From Cycas panzhihuaensis (taxonomy: Eukaryota; Cycadophyta): a DNA stretch of 64,000 nt. Position 1 is the stretch's first letter, and every line of letters begins with the position of its first letter. Location of the stretch: positions 106,461,741-106,525,740 of the forward strand of contig CM041465.1 in NCBI GenBank assembly GCA_023213395.1, written 5' to 3'. The position numbers and the translations under genes are program-made. A model generated the notes under the pieces. It ran no database searches. It was not told the origin of the DNA and saw only the letters and a list, made by a program, of their open reading frames with translations. Of this stretch, positions 11,111 through 24,643 are shown in pieces.

Positions 11111-14100
11111 CATGAGTGAGAAGTAACCTATGTAAGGAAAATAAGGAGATTTAGCTACCTCAAAGTTGCATCTTTATAGTATCAAAGATGGTGCAAGCAT
11201 ATTCATGTGAAGTAGGTATAATAGGAATGAACCTATATATGTGAAGTAAGCATGTGTGAGCCTATATAAAAGATCATGAAGGAAGAGATTATTGGAATCA
11301 TAATAGAATCATAAGCCAATGTAGAGCTATGCTAGATGCATTTAATCTAGAAACTAGGAATATGCTAGTAGTGACCAGTTAAGATGAATACTAGACATTC
11401 AAAAATTGATGGTAATGTTGTGTTATGAGTTTTTTAAATTTGTGGACAATTATAATCCATGTGTGACCATAGATTTCTATATCATGTACATGTTGAATGT
11501 ACATCCATAAGTTTGAAAACTACAAATGAAATGCAACCTCCCATGTAGTTCTATACACTCTACAAAGGAGTGTTAGTATGAGTCAATACACTGTAAGAGC
11601 AAGCAGTACCCAATACCATTAATATGTTACCATAAAATAAGAGGTATTTGAGGTAACATTCACACACATGGTGATGATCTTCATCATTCGAGCATGATCC
11701 ATTATGTTATGTAGGTTGTTGAAGATAGGAGAGATTCCAAAGTTAATTACAAGGGTTTTAGGAGAAAGATCCACTATTGGGAGTTTTAGTATAGATCCAT
11801 GATGCTAGTTGAAATAGGTTGCAAGCATGTAATGCAAAGTTGAGAAGAGATTCTTATTTCAAACCAATTCTAAAGGTAATACCAATTGTAAAGAACTTAA
11901 AAATGGCAACAATGTGAAGAATATCAAAGGAGAACAAAACTAGGATAGTATAAAAAGGACCACTAAAAGATAGTTCTACAACATATATTTAAATATGAAG
12001 GTAAGCATCACTTCCAAGAATTATTGAATAATTGAATGACATGAATAATTATTGTTTAATGAAATTTGGTAGAGCATGTACAAACTCGTAGGGTATGTAA
12101 GATGGTTATGGACATAGTAAGGTAACAATGGCAGATTTACAAGTTTAACAAGTATGAAGTCTTAATGACATACTAGTAAATGAGAGCTCGACATTGTTTA
12201 GGAATCACTTTAGTTTAGAAGTGAATATAAATGTTTTTCTTTGTGAGGTATTATAAACCAATCCATAGTTAAATATGTGTTTTTTTAGTATTGGATGAGA
12301 ATCTCACAAAGTAAGTTAAAGATGCCCATAGAAGATTACTACTAATAGGTTGGATACCAAGTATCTCTAACTATTTAGCAGATCAACCAATTTGAATGAT
12401 GAAGGTGAAAGAGTCCATTAATTGAAGAGGAAAGTAGAAATAATAAATAATTCATTATTAAGTCTATGAAACCCTCATGTTGAATTGTTACCCAATATGC
12501 TGTAGAAAAAGGAGTTTGCATGGCTCAATGACTCAAAAAAAATAAATGCAATGAATAGACAAGGAGGTCGTAAATAACAACAAAATCATTGGATGCAGAT
12601 TTTTTAGATAACTTGTAGTTGTAAAAAGTATTTGAAGTAGATTTAGACATGGAGACAAGATCATTGATGATAACAATGAATGGGTCATTCAAAGGCCAAA
12701 CATATTGCATGATTTCATTAGAAATTATGATGGGACAAACCCTAGAGACAACTCATACCAAGTCACATAGTGTCACAAAAAATTCAATTGCAGAAGTTTC
12801 AAGAGGAGACAACTAATAAGAAAACTTAAAGCAAATCAATTCTAATGATAAGGCCAATTCTAAAATTTAAAGTTGTAAGGCAAAACATTCATTCTTTACA
12901 TTCAATAAGCCCAAGAAGGGCAATTTTCAATTGTGGGGGAGTTGTTAAGGTACTATAGAAGTGACAAATCTGGGTAAAAAATGAATTATTATCAATGTTG
13001 TTGAGCATTAATTGCCATGTATTATTGAAGAAGAACAAATCTATATGATGAAGGAAAAATAAACCAATTATTCATTAGACCATAGGGCATAATCACTATT
13101 CAAAGTAGAAGTTGGAGTGCTAATCATAGTTGAGTAATCATGGATGGATTGAAAGATGAGTGTGTTGGATAGAATCATAGTAAGCAGTGCATCAAACATG
13201 CCAAGCTAGCACACTACTAGGAGGGCCAAACCTCGGAAGAACTCATGAATAATGACCTTAAGCTTGGAAAGCTAAGAAAAGCTAGTGTTAGTAGAAGTTT
13301 GTTAAGCATAAAAATATAAGACATAGGTTCTCAGCTCATTAGCACGACTTGTAGAGAACCTACCATGGCCAAAAATCATGTTATTCAAAGATTGAATCAA
13401 TGGAGAAAAGCCCTTGAAAATGAAAAATCCATTAGGTGAATGATGAAGTCTAACTATGGAATATCAACCCAATGAAGTGGTAAGTATTGACATTAAAAGC
13501 AAACAATGTAAGAAGAAATTTGAGAAGAGGAAAAGCTTCCTGTGAGGAAGTACCTATGCTTGTTAAGTGGTAGTAATATGTGGGTCAAATATTATGGTCT
13601 TTTTATTTCTTGCATTTGAAATACTTGTAATAGGAAAAGGAGGTCAAACACCATTTGTACTAAAGTTGCTTACTAAAGAGATAAATGAAGAGCATTAATC
13701 AAAGAATAGAGTTGTTTGACATTGTTGTCATGAGAAAAGTCAATCATAGTACTAAGATATAACTATCCATTTGTGGTTGTTCATTCATAAAGAGACATTG
13801 CTAAGATTCAAAGCCAAAGCTCACTAAAGGGTTGACTCAAAGTCTCAAACATAGCATGTCAAAGAGCAAGCAAAGAGATGATTTAGCTCACTCTTCAAAG
13901 TGATTACAAATTTGTGGAACTCTAATTGTGCTATCAAAGGCTATAAACTTAAGGATTTATCTAATTCATGAGTCATCCAAAGCTTGAGACTGAAGAGATT
14001 GAAGAAACCCCACAAGAATTTAGAGACTATGTAAAGCTCACAAACCAAAGACCAAAAACCCTATGGAAATAAATAACCAAATTTTTTATTGTCTAAAAAT

Positions 14101-15571
14101 TTTCCCTAAGTTCATGAAATTAAATTATTTTTTATTTTTTGTTAAGTTTTGTAGCCCCCAAGTGACTAGTAGGTGGTCATGTGGAGCCAACGATGTGACC
14201 AATCCCCAAATATAAAATATGCTAAAGTGAACTTTTAAAACCATAAGTTATAGTAGGAAGAGGACTCTAAGGGCTTTGAGATGGATGGTCACATGGACTT
14301 ATTTGATGAAGGTTTGATATAGTTTTTAACCATAGAAAATGACTTAAGTAAAAATTAACATGTTTTGTGAGTTTATTACTTGGGATTTTGAAGGCATATT
14401 AACACTTAATGTGGAAATTTGATGGTTATAACATGCATTGATAATGTTGATTGACTGATTTTTTAGTGAAAAAACATTTAAAAAGGAAGTAAGTTAGCTC
14501 ATTTCAAATAATTCAAGTGTTTCAAGCATTTAGTGCATTTTGAAGGATAACAAAACCTTTATTGGATGATGAAAAGAGAAAGATTTTATCATTTGGTTGT
14601 TGGACTTTTAATTGGAATGATGAAATAATCCTTTGATTAATTTATATATCTAATAGTAGAAAACAAAATAGGACACCACCTTGATTTATGATCACTTTGT
14701 TGTAATACCTTGATGAAATTTTCTTGGTGAAGATGTTGTATTTGAATCAATTGCAAGTTGTTCTTTAATGTGATGAAGTCAAAGATATTGTTGGTAATTT
14801 CTATCTCAAATTGATGGATTATATGGTTAAACGAGAAAACATCAATTCAATATATAAGAAATCACTAGCAATAAAATTTATATCCAAAAGACATCCTAGT
14901 AAGCAGTAAGTGTAGTGATTGATTATTGATGCAACTTGATAATGAATACAAACTATAAGGATGTTGCATGCTTGATTTCTTATATCAAAAAGTGTTGATC
15001 AACTATGATGAAGAAATTGTAAAGGAGTATGATTGGAAAAAGCTCTGAAATATGAAAGGTGAAGAAGTTCAACTATTATTTATACTTTTGCCTAAGGGCA
15101 CAAAGATAAAATAGGTATTTTATAGGTATATTAATGATTTTTGCTCATATCAAATGGAGTAAACTTGTAGGTGACTTTAGTTGTATAGGTGATGGTATAT
15201 GTACCAGCAATAAGGATAAACAAAAGAGATGTCACATTAATACATGATTACATTTATGATGCTTGAATGCTTTATTTTTTTATTATAGTTGAGATTACAC
15301 CAATTAAAATTTGTGTAATGAATTCATGACAATAGGATTGAAGATATTATGGCTACAGGATTTTTATGCTTTGTTAACATAATTGAATGTGGGTAAGATT
15401 ACATCACTTTATAATAACTAAAACCTTGTTGATTCCAAGTAATATGAAGGTAAATTTAGTTCAAGTATTAAAGAAGAATAAGCATAAATAGAAAAGACAC
15501 ATTAAGCATCTTGACAAGAAGATAAAATTGGAGATGTGATAAGAAAACACATATTAAACATTAAGGAGGAG
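11111..15571. other. 4.4 kb without recognised genes
   Basis: No coding domain was recognised on either strand. The one suggestive site is ATTGTGGGGGAGT followed by TGTTAAGG at about 12930-12957. That resembles a polypurine tract abutting an LTR start, but I found no second LTR copy. It may be the interior of a badly eroded element. Confidence 0.4.
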
Positions 15572-16145
15572 TGTCAAAAAGTAATGTTTAATATATGGTC
15601 AATTTATGAGGTCAACCTTTGGTGGTAATTTAATAGTGTCTAGTGATGTTATTATTGTAGTGAAGTCATTAGACATTAGGCATACTCTCTCAATTTGTGA
15701 TAGATGTGGGCAATATTAAAAGTTATAAAAACTCTTATTTAATTGGATGTTGCTAAGGTTCTCACACATGATGTCATTAGTGAATAATCAGTGTAACCTC
15801 ATTAGTTATTAATGAGGTGAAGTACTTCTATATAAAAGTATACCATATTCATTGTAACTCATGAAGACACCTAATGCTTTACCAATAGAACTTAGTATGA
15901 TCTCATTATACACTTCATTGAATATCTTTATTAATGAAATCTCATATATTTTTGTTAAAAATAATGTTTATCCCTATGTTTATAATTTATGTCACTTAAA
16001 TAATTAAGGGTTATGTGTCATTTCCCCTCTTTATGCACATAAGACACTTTTCATTCATGTAGAGGGTCTTCTCTTATATTTATGTACCTTATATTCAATG
16101 GAATGGTCATTAATCATTTTCTCATTTTATCTTCATATTATTAGA
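15572..16145 (+). repeat. Putative 5' LTR and leader of the copia element
   Basis: The sequence begins TGTCAAAAAGTAATG after a purine-rich stretch (AAGGAGGAG), has a TATA-like CTATATAAAAG near 15828 and lies directly before the copia remnant. TGGGTCTGAGG at about 16146 could be a decayed primer site. No second copy was found because the 3' end of the copia is gone, so the boundaries are guesses. Confidence 0.35.
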
Positions 16146-19100
16146 ATGGGTCTGAGGAATTCATAGAGAAGTTGAAGGGACCATCTATGGAGGCTTCAAT
16201 AAAAGAAGAGTTGATCCAAAAGAATGTGTACAAAACCATATGCATCTGTACGAACTAGTCCATATAGACTTATATAGACATATTTTTTTCAAAGTCATTA
16301 GTATTCAACCAAACTTTACTAGCAGGGGTGCCTCTTCAAGAGGATCATTCTGTCCCAAAGAATCAATCTCAATTTTTGAGTATAAAAGCAAGAAATCAAG
16401 AAAAAAGGAAGGGCCATTAAAAATCATCTAGAATAGATTTCCAAAAAAAAAAAAGAGTTGGGAGGCTAAACTAGACATCAATGAAAAGCTCTCGATGAAA
16501 TCTTTCTATTGGTACCAAATTTCATATAATTTTAGGTCTGTATGAAAACATACAAATAAAAGTTCAAAAAATCCCTAACTATAATTTAGAGCTTTAAAGG
16601 ATATTTTCTCACAAACTAGAGGTTTGATTAGAATTTCATATATAGATCTCAGATGATGTTGAAGAGAGCTTCAATTTAAATATATATTTTTAATTTTTTT
16701 ATGTACTAAATAAAGTCCATACAAATCAGTATGGCCATATGGACCTGTACCAAAAGCCTTTTTTTCTCATCTTTATTATTTCTTAATTTTCTTTATGGCT
16801 TTAATATACTCTCTTCTTGAACAAGGAAAATTAACTAGAGACAATTGCAGTGCATGGAAAGGAAATTTTATGTAGTATTATTCTCCAAAGAAGCATAGGA
16901 GCAAGCTAAGAACATCCTTCCAAGATCAATTGGAGTTGATGAAGCCAAAGGATTTGATGAACATGTTCGCTATGCTCTTTTTGTAATCACTCTTTTTATT
17001 ATAGATTATGTATTACCTCATATAATCCAAGCTACAATTGCTTACAAAATTTGGAGTATTTTGTCCTCTCTATATACTTAAGAGAATATATTTAGGGTTC
17101 TCTTCTTAAAAGAAGAATTGTACAAATAAAAGAAAGGCTAAAAATAAAAGTGTCACTAGCTTTCTCACAAGATTAAAAAGTTTATATGAGAACCTAGGAC
17201 AAAGCAAAGGAAGAGCTCAAAGAAATGCATCTCCTAATTATGGACCTCAAAAGAATGTATTGCTTATCCCTAGATTCTCATTCCAGAGGATTATATATTT
17301 CTATTACATAAAAATGGGGCACTTTGCAAAATGTTGCAAGAATAGAAAAGTAAATATTACTCAAGGAAGATAGGTAACAACCAATTACAGTGGAGAAAAA
17401 GAATAAGAGGAAAGCAATGGTGAAGAAATAACATTTGTAACAACCCTATCTACCAAGATTTCATCTCAAAACAATTAGTACATAGAATCAAGAGCATCAA
17501 AGCACATGACTTCTTAGAAAAATTAGTTCAAAAAGATGGAGAAATATGATATCAGAGCAACTATTAAACTAAGAGACAACATCACGCATCCAATTCAAGG
17601 AGAAGGTATTATACCTATTAGAATAAATAGATAAGTTTAAAAACTTAGGAAAGAATTGAAGATACTTGGGATAAAAAAGAACTTATTGTCTATCTCACAG
17701 ATGATGAAGAGGAATTTCAAAGTAGTCTATGAGGGGGGAAACACCTAATTAAAATTAAGAATAAGGAAATTGTGGGATATGGAGTAGAAAAAAGTGGTAC
17801 ATATAAATTTGTTACATCTCTAATTATACATGTTTTCTCTACAAACTATACAGATAATAGTAAAATATGGCATTTAAGGTATAAACATCTCTTTTATTAT
17901 AACTTATCTCAATTAAAAACTCACAATATTATAAAGAACCTTCCTCTCATTACAAGACCTCAATTAATTTGTAAAGGATGTACACTTGCAAAGCAACATC
18001 AACAAAAATTTTATGCAAACCCCTGGTGATCTCAAAACAAACTTGAGCTTATCCACAGTGATATATATGACCCAATTACTCTAGTCTTAATAAGAGGAGC
18101 CAAATACTAAACATTTATAGATGATTGCATGAGGAAATTTTGAATCTACTTCCTCAAAAGCAAATACAAAGCATTTCAAATCTTTAAAGAATTCAAAGTT
18201 CAAGTTGAAAATGAAAGTGAAAGAAAAATCAAAACTCTAAGGATAAATAATAGAGGGGAATTCATCTCTAATGACTTTTACAAATATTGTAAAGCCCATG
18301 GAATTAAAAGACAACTCATCATAGCTTACACCCCTCAATCCAATAGGGTTACCAAACAAAAGAATAGAACCATTACCAAAATGGCTAGAGATCTCCTCAA
18401 AGGAAGTAATACTTCAAATAGATACTAGATAGATACTATCAAGACAATTTCTTACCTTCTTAGCAGGAGTCCTATTAAAGCTCTATAAGGAATAAATCTA
18501 GAAGAAGCTTGGATAGGTAGAAAATTAGACATCTCGCATCTTAAAATTTTTAGTCAAATAACCTTTGTTCATATCCTTAACCAAAAAATAAAAAAACTAG
18601 ATGACAATAGCCTAAAATGCATCCTTGTAGGCTACAATGAAAGATATAAGGCATATAGATGCTTAGATCTTAAAAATAATAAAATAATCATAAACAAAGA
18701 TGTTATATTTGATGAATCTCTATCTAAAATTTTAGCACATGATCCTAAACATTCTAATCCACACATGGTGGATAAAGAAGAAATGGTAAGATATTCCTAC
18801 TCTAAAGTGTCAATAAAAGAAGCTCAAACAAGCAATCAAGAAACCACAACAACTGACTAGGGTAGTCCAATAGATGAGCAACATAGTAAAGTAAGGAAAT
18901 AATCTGAATGGTATATTAAGACACTATAGGACTCCAAAATCTAAAATATTAAAGATTTAGAAAGAGGAAGGACTAGAAGTTAGAATCATGTCCAATACTC
19001 TCTCTTTTGTAATATTGACCCTATAACATATGAAAATAGTAGTGAAAATAAAAATTGGGTATAAACCATGGATAAGGAAATCAACATAATCTAAAGGAAT

Positions 19101-20263
19101 AATGCTTGGGATCTGGTTCAACTACTACATAATAAACCCATTATAAGATGTAAATGGGGCTTTAAAATAAAAGAAAAAGCAAATGGAACTATTGAAAAAC
19201 ACCAGGCTCAATTAGTTTCCCATGGGTATACCCAAATCAAAGGTATAAACTATGATGAGATTTTTTCTCCTATAGCAAAAATGATTATTATTAAAACTAT
19301 CCTAGGCATGACTGCACAACATGGATGGAAAGTATACCATATGAATGTTAAAGGAGCATTCCTAAATAGTGAACTATTAAAAGAGGTCTACATGGATCAA
19401 CCTCCTAGATAGATAAAAGATGGAAAAGATAACTTAGTATATAAATTAGAAAAGGCCATATATGGGCTAAAATAAGCACCAAAATCTCAGTATGACAAGA
19501 TAGACCAATATCTAAAATAATGTGGGTTTGTTAAATGTGAGACCAATGCAAGTTTTCACATACACAAAGCATTAGATAGAAAAGTGACTATAATTACTTT
19601 GTGTGTGGATGATCTCATCATCACTAGAGATAGCACAAAAAGAATATCAGAGATAAAACATATCCAAAGTATATTCTTTGATATGATAGATCTAGGACAA
19701 CTTCACTACTACCTAGGAATTGAGGTGAATCAATAGGAAGATAAAATCCTTTTATCACAAAACAGATATGCCAAAAGATCATTGATTGACTTCAACATGG
19801 AAGACTATAAACCAACAACTATACCAATGGAAACATGGAAAAAATCTACTACAGATAACAAAAGGGAACTGATAGATACAACCTTATATAGAAAGCTAGT
19901 AGGGAATCTTATTTATCTTATAACAACTAGACCTAATATTATATATGTTGTTGGAATAATCTCAAGATTTATGATATCTCCCAAGGAGATTCATTAGAAA
20001 ATTGCCAACAAAATACTTAGATACATCAATAGAATCCTTGATTTGGAGTTATAATATTCAAGAGCCCAAATAGTGAAACTAACTAGTTATATTGACTTTG
20101 ATTAGGCAAGAGAAGTCAAATATAGAAAATACACTACAAGGTATTGCTTCAACCTAAACACTAGAATAATCTCATGGCATAGAAAAAAGTAACTAACTAT
20201 TGTATTATCCTCAACAAAAGTTGAATACAATGCTACTATGAGCACTGCCTATTGGGGAAAAAT
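16146..20263 (+). pseudogene. Ty1/copia gag-pol remnant, 3'-truncated
   Basis: Copia-type polyprotein remnant. Domains run in order: gag (about 16810-17350) ending in a damaged knuckle (YYIKMGHFAKCC, first Cys lost); protease with ESRASKHMT where DSGAS-HMT is usual (about 17480); the IKKNLLSISQ block; GAG-pre-integrase (IWHLRYKHL, 17867); integrase from about 18045 (IHSDIYDPI); RT from about 19080; and partial RNase H. The integrase triad is damaged, with NNRGEF for DNGGEF and KQKNRT where the Glu is expected. RT keeps a readable LCVDDLIIT block near 19600. Stops often replace Gln or Trp codons, as in YGLK-stop-AP. RNase H stops at STKVEYNATMSTAYWGKI near 20263. Nothing homologous follows, so the 3' part and its LTR are deleted or displaced. 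It differs from the family of copia-1 and copia-2. Confidence 0.85.
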
Positions 20264-21189
20264 CTAGTACGCATGATATTTTGGACCATTAAAACATAGG
20301 AATGTATGCTTGCTCTGACAAGAGGAATATAGGAACGCATCATTAGAAGGTCACATGTGGAAACATATGCCTAAAATCAGTGAAAAACATAAAAGAAAAT
20401 CCCCCAAGGAATAGATTACAGGATACATTCTCAAAATGAATGTACACGGACTAGAACACATACGAAATGCATAGAAGGGAATGCTTAGAATACATGCCCA
20501 AAATTAAACCATATGTCCTAGAGATGATGTCACCTATAAGCATATGTGCACATGGTCATACAGATAAAATAAGAAGTAATTAATGATTGTAATATAATCT
20601 TAAATGGAAAGGTATTATGAAAAAGAATGGTTGTGATCCTAAGTCATAACCATTCTCTTAAAAGGCATGTAATTAGGTATTTATTAGTGCTTTTCTACCG
20701 TTTTGGTGTGAGAGCCTAGTTATTCATTCCTATGGCATACTCTCAAGGGTGAGAGCCAAGTCATTCATTTCTGTGTCACCTACTCTAAGGACAAGATCTC
20801 AATATCAAAGCATATATGATGGTTTATAGCAAATGCATGTAGGATGCATCCATTTTCAGTGATGTAAAGACATTGATAGTAATATTGCTTAATAAAATAA
20901 AGAGTTATATGGAATCTTATATACTTTATACATGACAATTAATTGTATGAGGAATGTATATTGATTATTAATTGAGATAATGATATTATGATGATATTGT
21001 AATATTGTATTAACTATATGAGTAATCAAGTGATATAATCATATTGACCGACCCTAGTTAGACTACCAGTTAGTGATCTCTTGATAAGTATATTTTCATA
21101 AGAATAGTAAGAAGTTAACATTGGTTATGTTGCCTACATCCATTAAGGGGAGATTAGGTCAGGAGTTTTCATCAGTGAATTATACTCAA
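20264..21189. other. Sequence between copia remnant and gypsy G2
   Basis: No coding domain. It could hold the eroded 5' LTR and leader of G2, but no primer site or second LTR copy was found. It contains the 41-bp duplication at 20708-20789. Confidence 0.35.
20708..20789. repeat. 41-bp tandem duplication
   Basis: Two adjacent units begin GTGAGAGCCTAGTTATTCAT and GTGAGAGCCAAGTCATTCAT, at 20708 and 20749. They are diverged but clearly in register. Confidence 0.8.
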
Positions 21190-23168
21190 AGACTAAGGAA
21201 CCCTGGTTGTCATCATGATGGCAAGTAATAATTGAGCCTTAATGGCTAGGGGACCTTCCAATGCCACAAAAGAGGCCTTTGAAGGTAAGAGAGCCACCAA
21301 AAAGAACTTCACCTAAGGGATTAGTGGAATTAAGTAGACAAAGGGCTTTAAGATGGTCAAAAGAAACCTAATTAAGAAGGGCTAGGAGGTTAAGCCTCAA
21401 TAAGAGCAATGAGACTAAGGGACAGACCATTGAGGGATCTAAGGAAACTGAAATCCAGATACCCCAAGAACAAGAAATTAGAAGATGTGAGGAACAAATG
21501 GTTGTAACACCTTCCCCAATTATATTTAATATTATTAGCCCAAAAAATGAGGAAATTTGAAGGAAGAAATTTTAGAACAAAATAATATTTTTAAAAAAGA
21601 AAATAAAACCTTAAGAAAAGTGGAAGAAATAACTGTAGAATATTCTTTAAAGGACCTAAGCGATCAAAAAGAGAAGGCAAAGGATGGTTCCTCACCATAT
21701 TGGGAAAATAAATTAACAAGACATTTCTTTAGAGATTTACCAAATAAGGGATCTGAGCAATCATAATTAATAATGACACCATTAGCAATCTAGGTACTGA
21801 GAGTGTCTAAACCCATTCATTTATAAACACCTTTTCAAAATCTCTTATTTAGAAGGGATAGTGCTAGTGGAAATACACCAAGAATGCCACCTAAACCCAA
21901 AGTTGTGAAAAAAATAAAGTTATCCCCAAAAGGAGTAACTACATCCTCAGAGAAGGAAATTTCACCATTAGTGGGAGGGACACCAATGACATAAGGGAGT
22001 ATAAGAAGTTGATCTTTAATGGCACATCTAATGCTTCAAAACATATATATCTTTTTCAAAATTTGATAGATATAAAAAAAACTAATGATGAATAAGAGAT
22101 CAAAATAAGGTTTATATATACCTTAAGAGGAGTACCATTAACATGGTACAAAGAATTAGACAAAATAAAATCATGGGAAAATATAAAAAAATTATTTAAG
22201 GAGATATTTCAAAAATTTTGTAGTAATGAGGCTATTGAAATTGCATTAAAAGATATCAAGCAAAGACCTAATGAAATAATATTAACCTATATCAGTCATA
22301 TGAAAATAATTGTGGCTAGCATGACCAATGAAATAGTGGCAGACCATAATATGAAACATTATTATATTAGAGATCTAAATGAGAAACTAAAATCCATAAT
22401 GCATATGCACCCTTTGAAATCTTTCAAAAATGCCTAAGATCTAGCTTTGTATTTTAAGGGAAAGATGGATAACCAAATAGGAGGGCATGACCCATTGCTT
22501 CTTAAATTTATAAGAGGAACTTAGAGAATTGAAACAAAACCAATGTAATAAACATGTTTATGAGATAGATAAAACATAGAAAGAATTAGAAATCTAAAAT
22601 CCGAGAAGAGAAGTGGCATGATTGAAGTTAAAGAATAAAAAGAAAGAAGATTAGCAAAAATAAGAAAATGAACGAATTTAAAATTAAAAAATGGTGCCAC
22701 ATCTGTGAAGAGGACTCCCATTCTACAAAAGAATGCAAGTTGAATTCCAAAAATAGTACAATAAGTAAATAAGACATGTGGTATCATATTTTTAATATAG
22801 ACAACCATAACACTAAGGATTGTTATTTCAACTTGAGGGATAAGAGCTATAAAGACCGAGGAAGAGGAAGAGGAACTGACTAAATAAGACACCTATATAC
22901 TACCAAGAGTACACTAAAATCATTAAAGAAGAAACCACCAATGGGAAAATATTTGATATGCCTAGAGTTTGGCTATTAGAAGTCAAAATACTTGATAATT
23001 AGGGCATATAAACAATATCTATTTGTGTGTAAGGATTATGGTACCAGATCTCACAAAATAAAAAAATGTTAAGGAAAAGTAAAAGTGATAAATTTAATAA
23101 CCAAAATCACTAAGAATAGTAAAAATTTTAAACTATAAACTAAAAGCATATAGAAGGGAAAGCAAAAA
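21190..23168 (+). pseudogene. Gypsy element G2: gag, 5' part
   Basis: Degraded Ty3/gypsy gag. After a charged N-terminal region there is a capsid-like stretch from about 22010 (FNGTSNASKHIY, GVPLTWYKELDKIKSW, LFKEIFQKFCS). A CCHC zinc knuckle, CHICEEDSHSTKEC, lies at about 22688-22730 and keeps its full C-x2-C-x4-H-x4-C pattern. A second, damaged knuckle (WYHIFNIDNHNTKDC) follows near 22780. Knuckles bind the element RNA. The element is interrupted at 23168/23169 by the complete copia-1 insertion and resumes at 30763. The layout resembles G1, so both may be related non-chromovirus gypsy lineages. The long minus-strand open frame at 22521-22892 is a shadow. Confidence 0.7.
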
Positions 23169-23466
23169 TAAAAAGGGTTAATGCCACAAGGTCATTACAT
23201 TAGTTGATTATTTCTAAAAAAGAGTCTTAAGTGAACTTTAAATTAGATCACTTAAGTGAAATGCACTTTCATATGTATTATGTGTAATTTCATTTCACCT
23301 AACTCTAATGCTCTCCCTCTCAATATAAAAGTAAAAGCTCAATGGAGGAGTTTTATTCTTACCTCCCCATTTTATGAGAGCTACTCTTTTCTCACAAGTC
23401 TTTCTTGCTCCCATGTTTTCCTTTGTGTTTAGTGCACGGAGATGAAGGATAGATCCACTCTTTTCA
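23169..23466 (+). repeat. 5' LTR of copia-1
   Basis: 298 bp. It starts TAAAAAGGGTTAATG (TG decayed to TA) and ends ACTCTTTTCA. A TATA-like TATAAAAG at 23324-23331 is the likely core promoter. It pairs with 30459-30757. Confidence 0.92.
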
Positions 23467-23468
23467 TG

Positions 23469-23480
23469 TGGTATCAGAGT
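23469..23480 (+). other. Primer-binding site of copia-1
   Basis: TGGTATCAGAGT lies two bases after the LTR, a near-perfect match to the tRNA-iMet-type primer site. Confidence 0.92.
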
Positions 23481-24009
23481 TTGCTTCCTTCATATTTCTC
23501 ACTTGTACTTGCAATGGATCCATCACTTCCTTCTCCCCCACAATCCATGTGGTGAAGGAGATTGTGAAAGTGGATTTAGAAATATTTTCAAGTTTTTATC
23601 ATAGCATATTTAATATTGTTTGCTTTCTATTTCTCTTTTATAGATTTGGAAGCACAATACAAGGAGTTGTAAGGCCCAAGGATTCTAATCCTTTAGCAGC
23701 CATTTATGCTATCTCATTCTTCTTTTCTTTTTCCTTTTTTTATCCATTTAAAAAGGGGAAATACTGCCAAAAATTTTTTAACTTTTAGAAGAATAATTGT
23801 AATGGGAGGTTCTACCCACTTTTTTTAAAAGAATTTAGATCCATTTAAAATATCCATCATTGTATGATCTTACCTTGCCCATATTGGGATCTTGGTGATC
23901 AAAAAATGATAGAAATTTCATATGATATCATGTGTTAATCAGATATTAGCAAGCTAAAATTTCCACAGAAAAAATTTTCTTAATAAATAGGTCTGTAAAA
24001 TCTTCTACA

Positions 24010-24316
24010 GAGCTCCAATTGACCTTATTCTAATTGTCAAAGATGAAGCTCTAATTCTAGTTTCCATCACAAAAATTGGCACCCAATTTCATTGTCGTAT
24101 AAGAGAGTTATTGTTATTTTAGTGAACAACAATTATTTTTAGTAAGAATTTTAAAAATATATATTCTCTTAACATTGCAGGACTGCCAAAATATTTTTAA
24201 AACTCAATTGGACCTTATTCTATTTTTTAAAGATGAAGCTCTAAGTCTAGTTTGCAACACAAAAATTGGCACTCAATTTCATTATTGTAGGAGAAAGCTA
24301 TTACTAATTTAGTGAA
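24010..24316. repeat. Direct repeat in the copia-1 leader
   Basis: Two copies of a segment of about 115 bp (24010-24126 and 24203-24316), sharing AAAGATGAAGCTCTAA and CACAAAAATTGGCAC. They are separated by about 77 bp. A smaller two-unit duplication of about 65 bp, centred on CACAAGTGTTAGTGG/CACAAGTGTTGGTGA, lies at 25189-25320 in the same leader. Confidence 0.8.
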
Positions 24317-24643
24317 GACTACTTTTTTTTTTAATTTAAAAAAAAAAAATGGGAAGAAATTTTCTTCCTTCTTTTTATAAGGCTTAAAAGCCCATTGTAA
24401 AAGTGAATAGAAAAACACCTGGATTATAGTAATATCCAGTGTCCTCACTCACTTATCAGCATTATAGTTAACACTCCAAAATCACTTCAAATAAGTACTC
24501 TAAAGACACTCCAAGCAAGCATTCTATTTTTCAGTTATATGTATATTTGATACAAATTCGATAATATTTTCATTCTTCTTAAAAAGAATGCATCACGTAC
24601 ATTATTTTCTACCATCTTATACCTATTTACATACTCACCAAGG

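Noticed and set aside
15572-16030. A complete LTR pair for the 16146-20263 copia
   Set aside because: Only one LTR-like sequence could be found; nothing similar follows 20263, so only a putative 5' LTR is reported.
22521-22892. 123-codon minus-strand open frame with hydrophobic runs
   Set aside because: It lies opposite the G2 gag zinc knuckles; the hydrophobic look comes from reading A-rich coding sequence in reverse.
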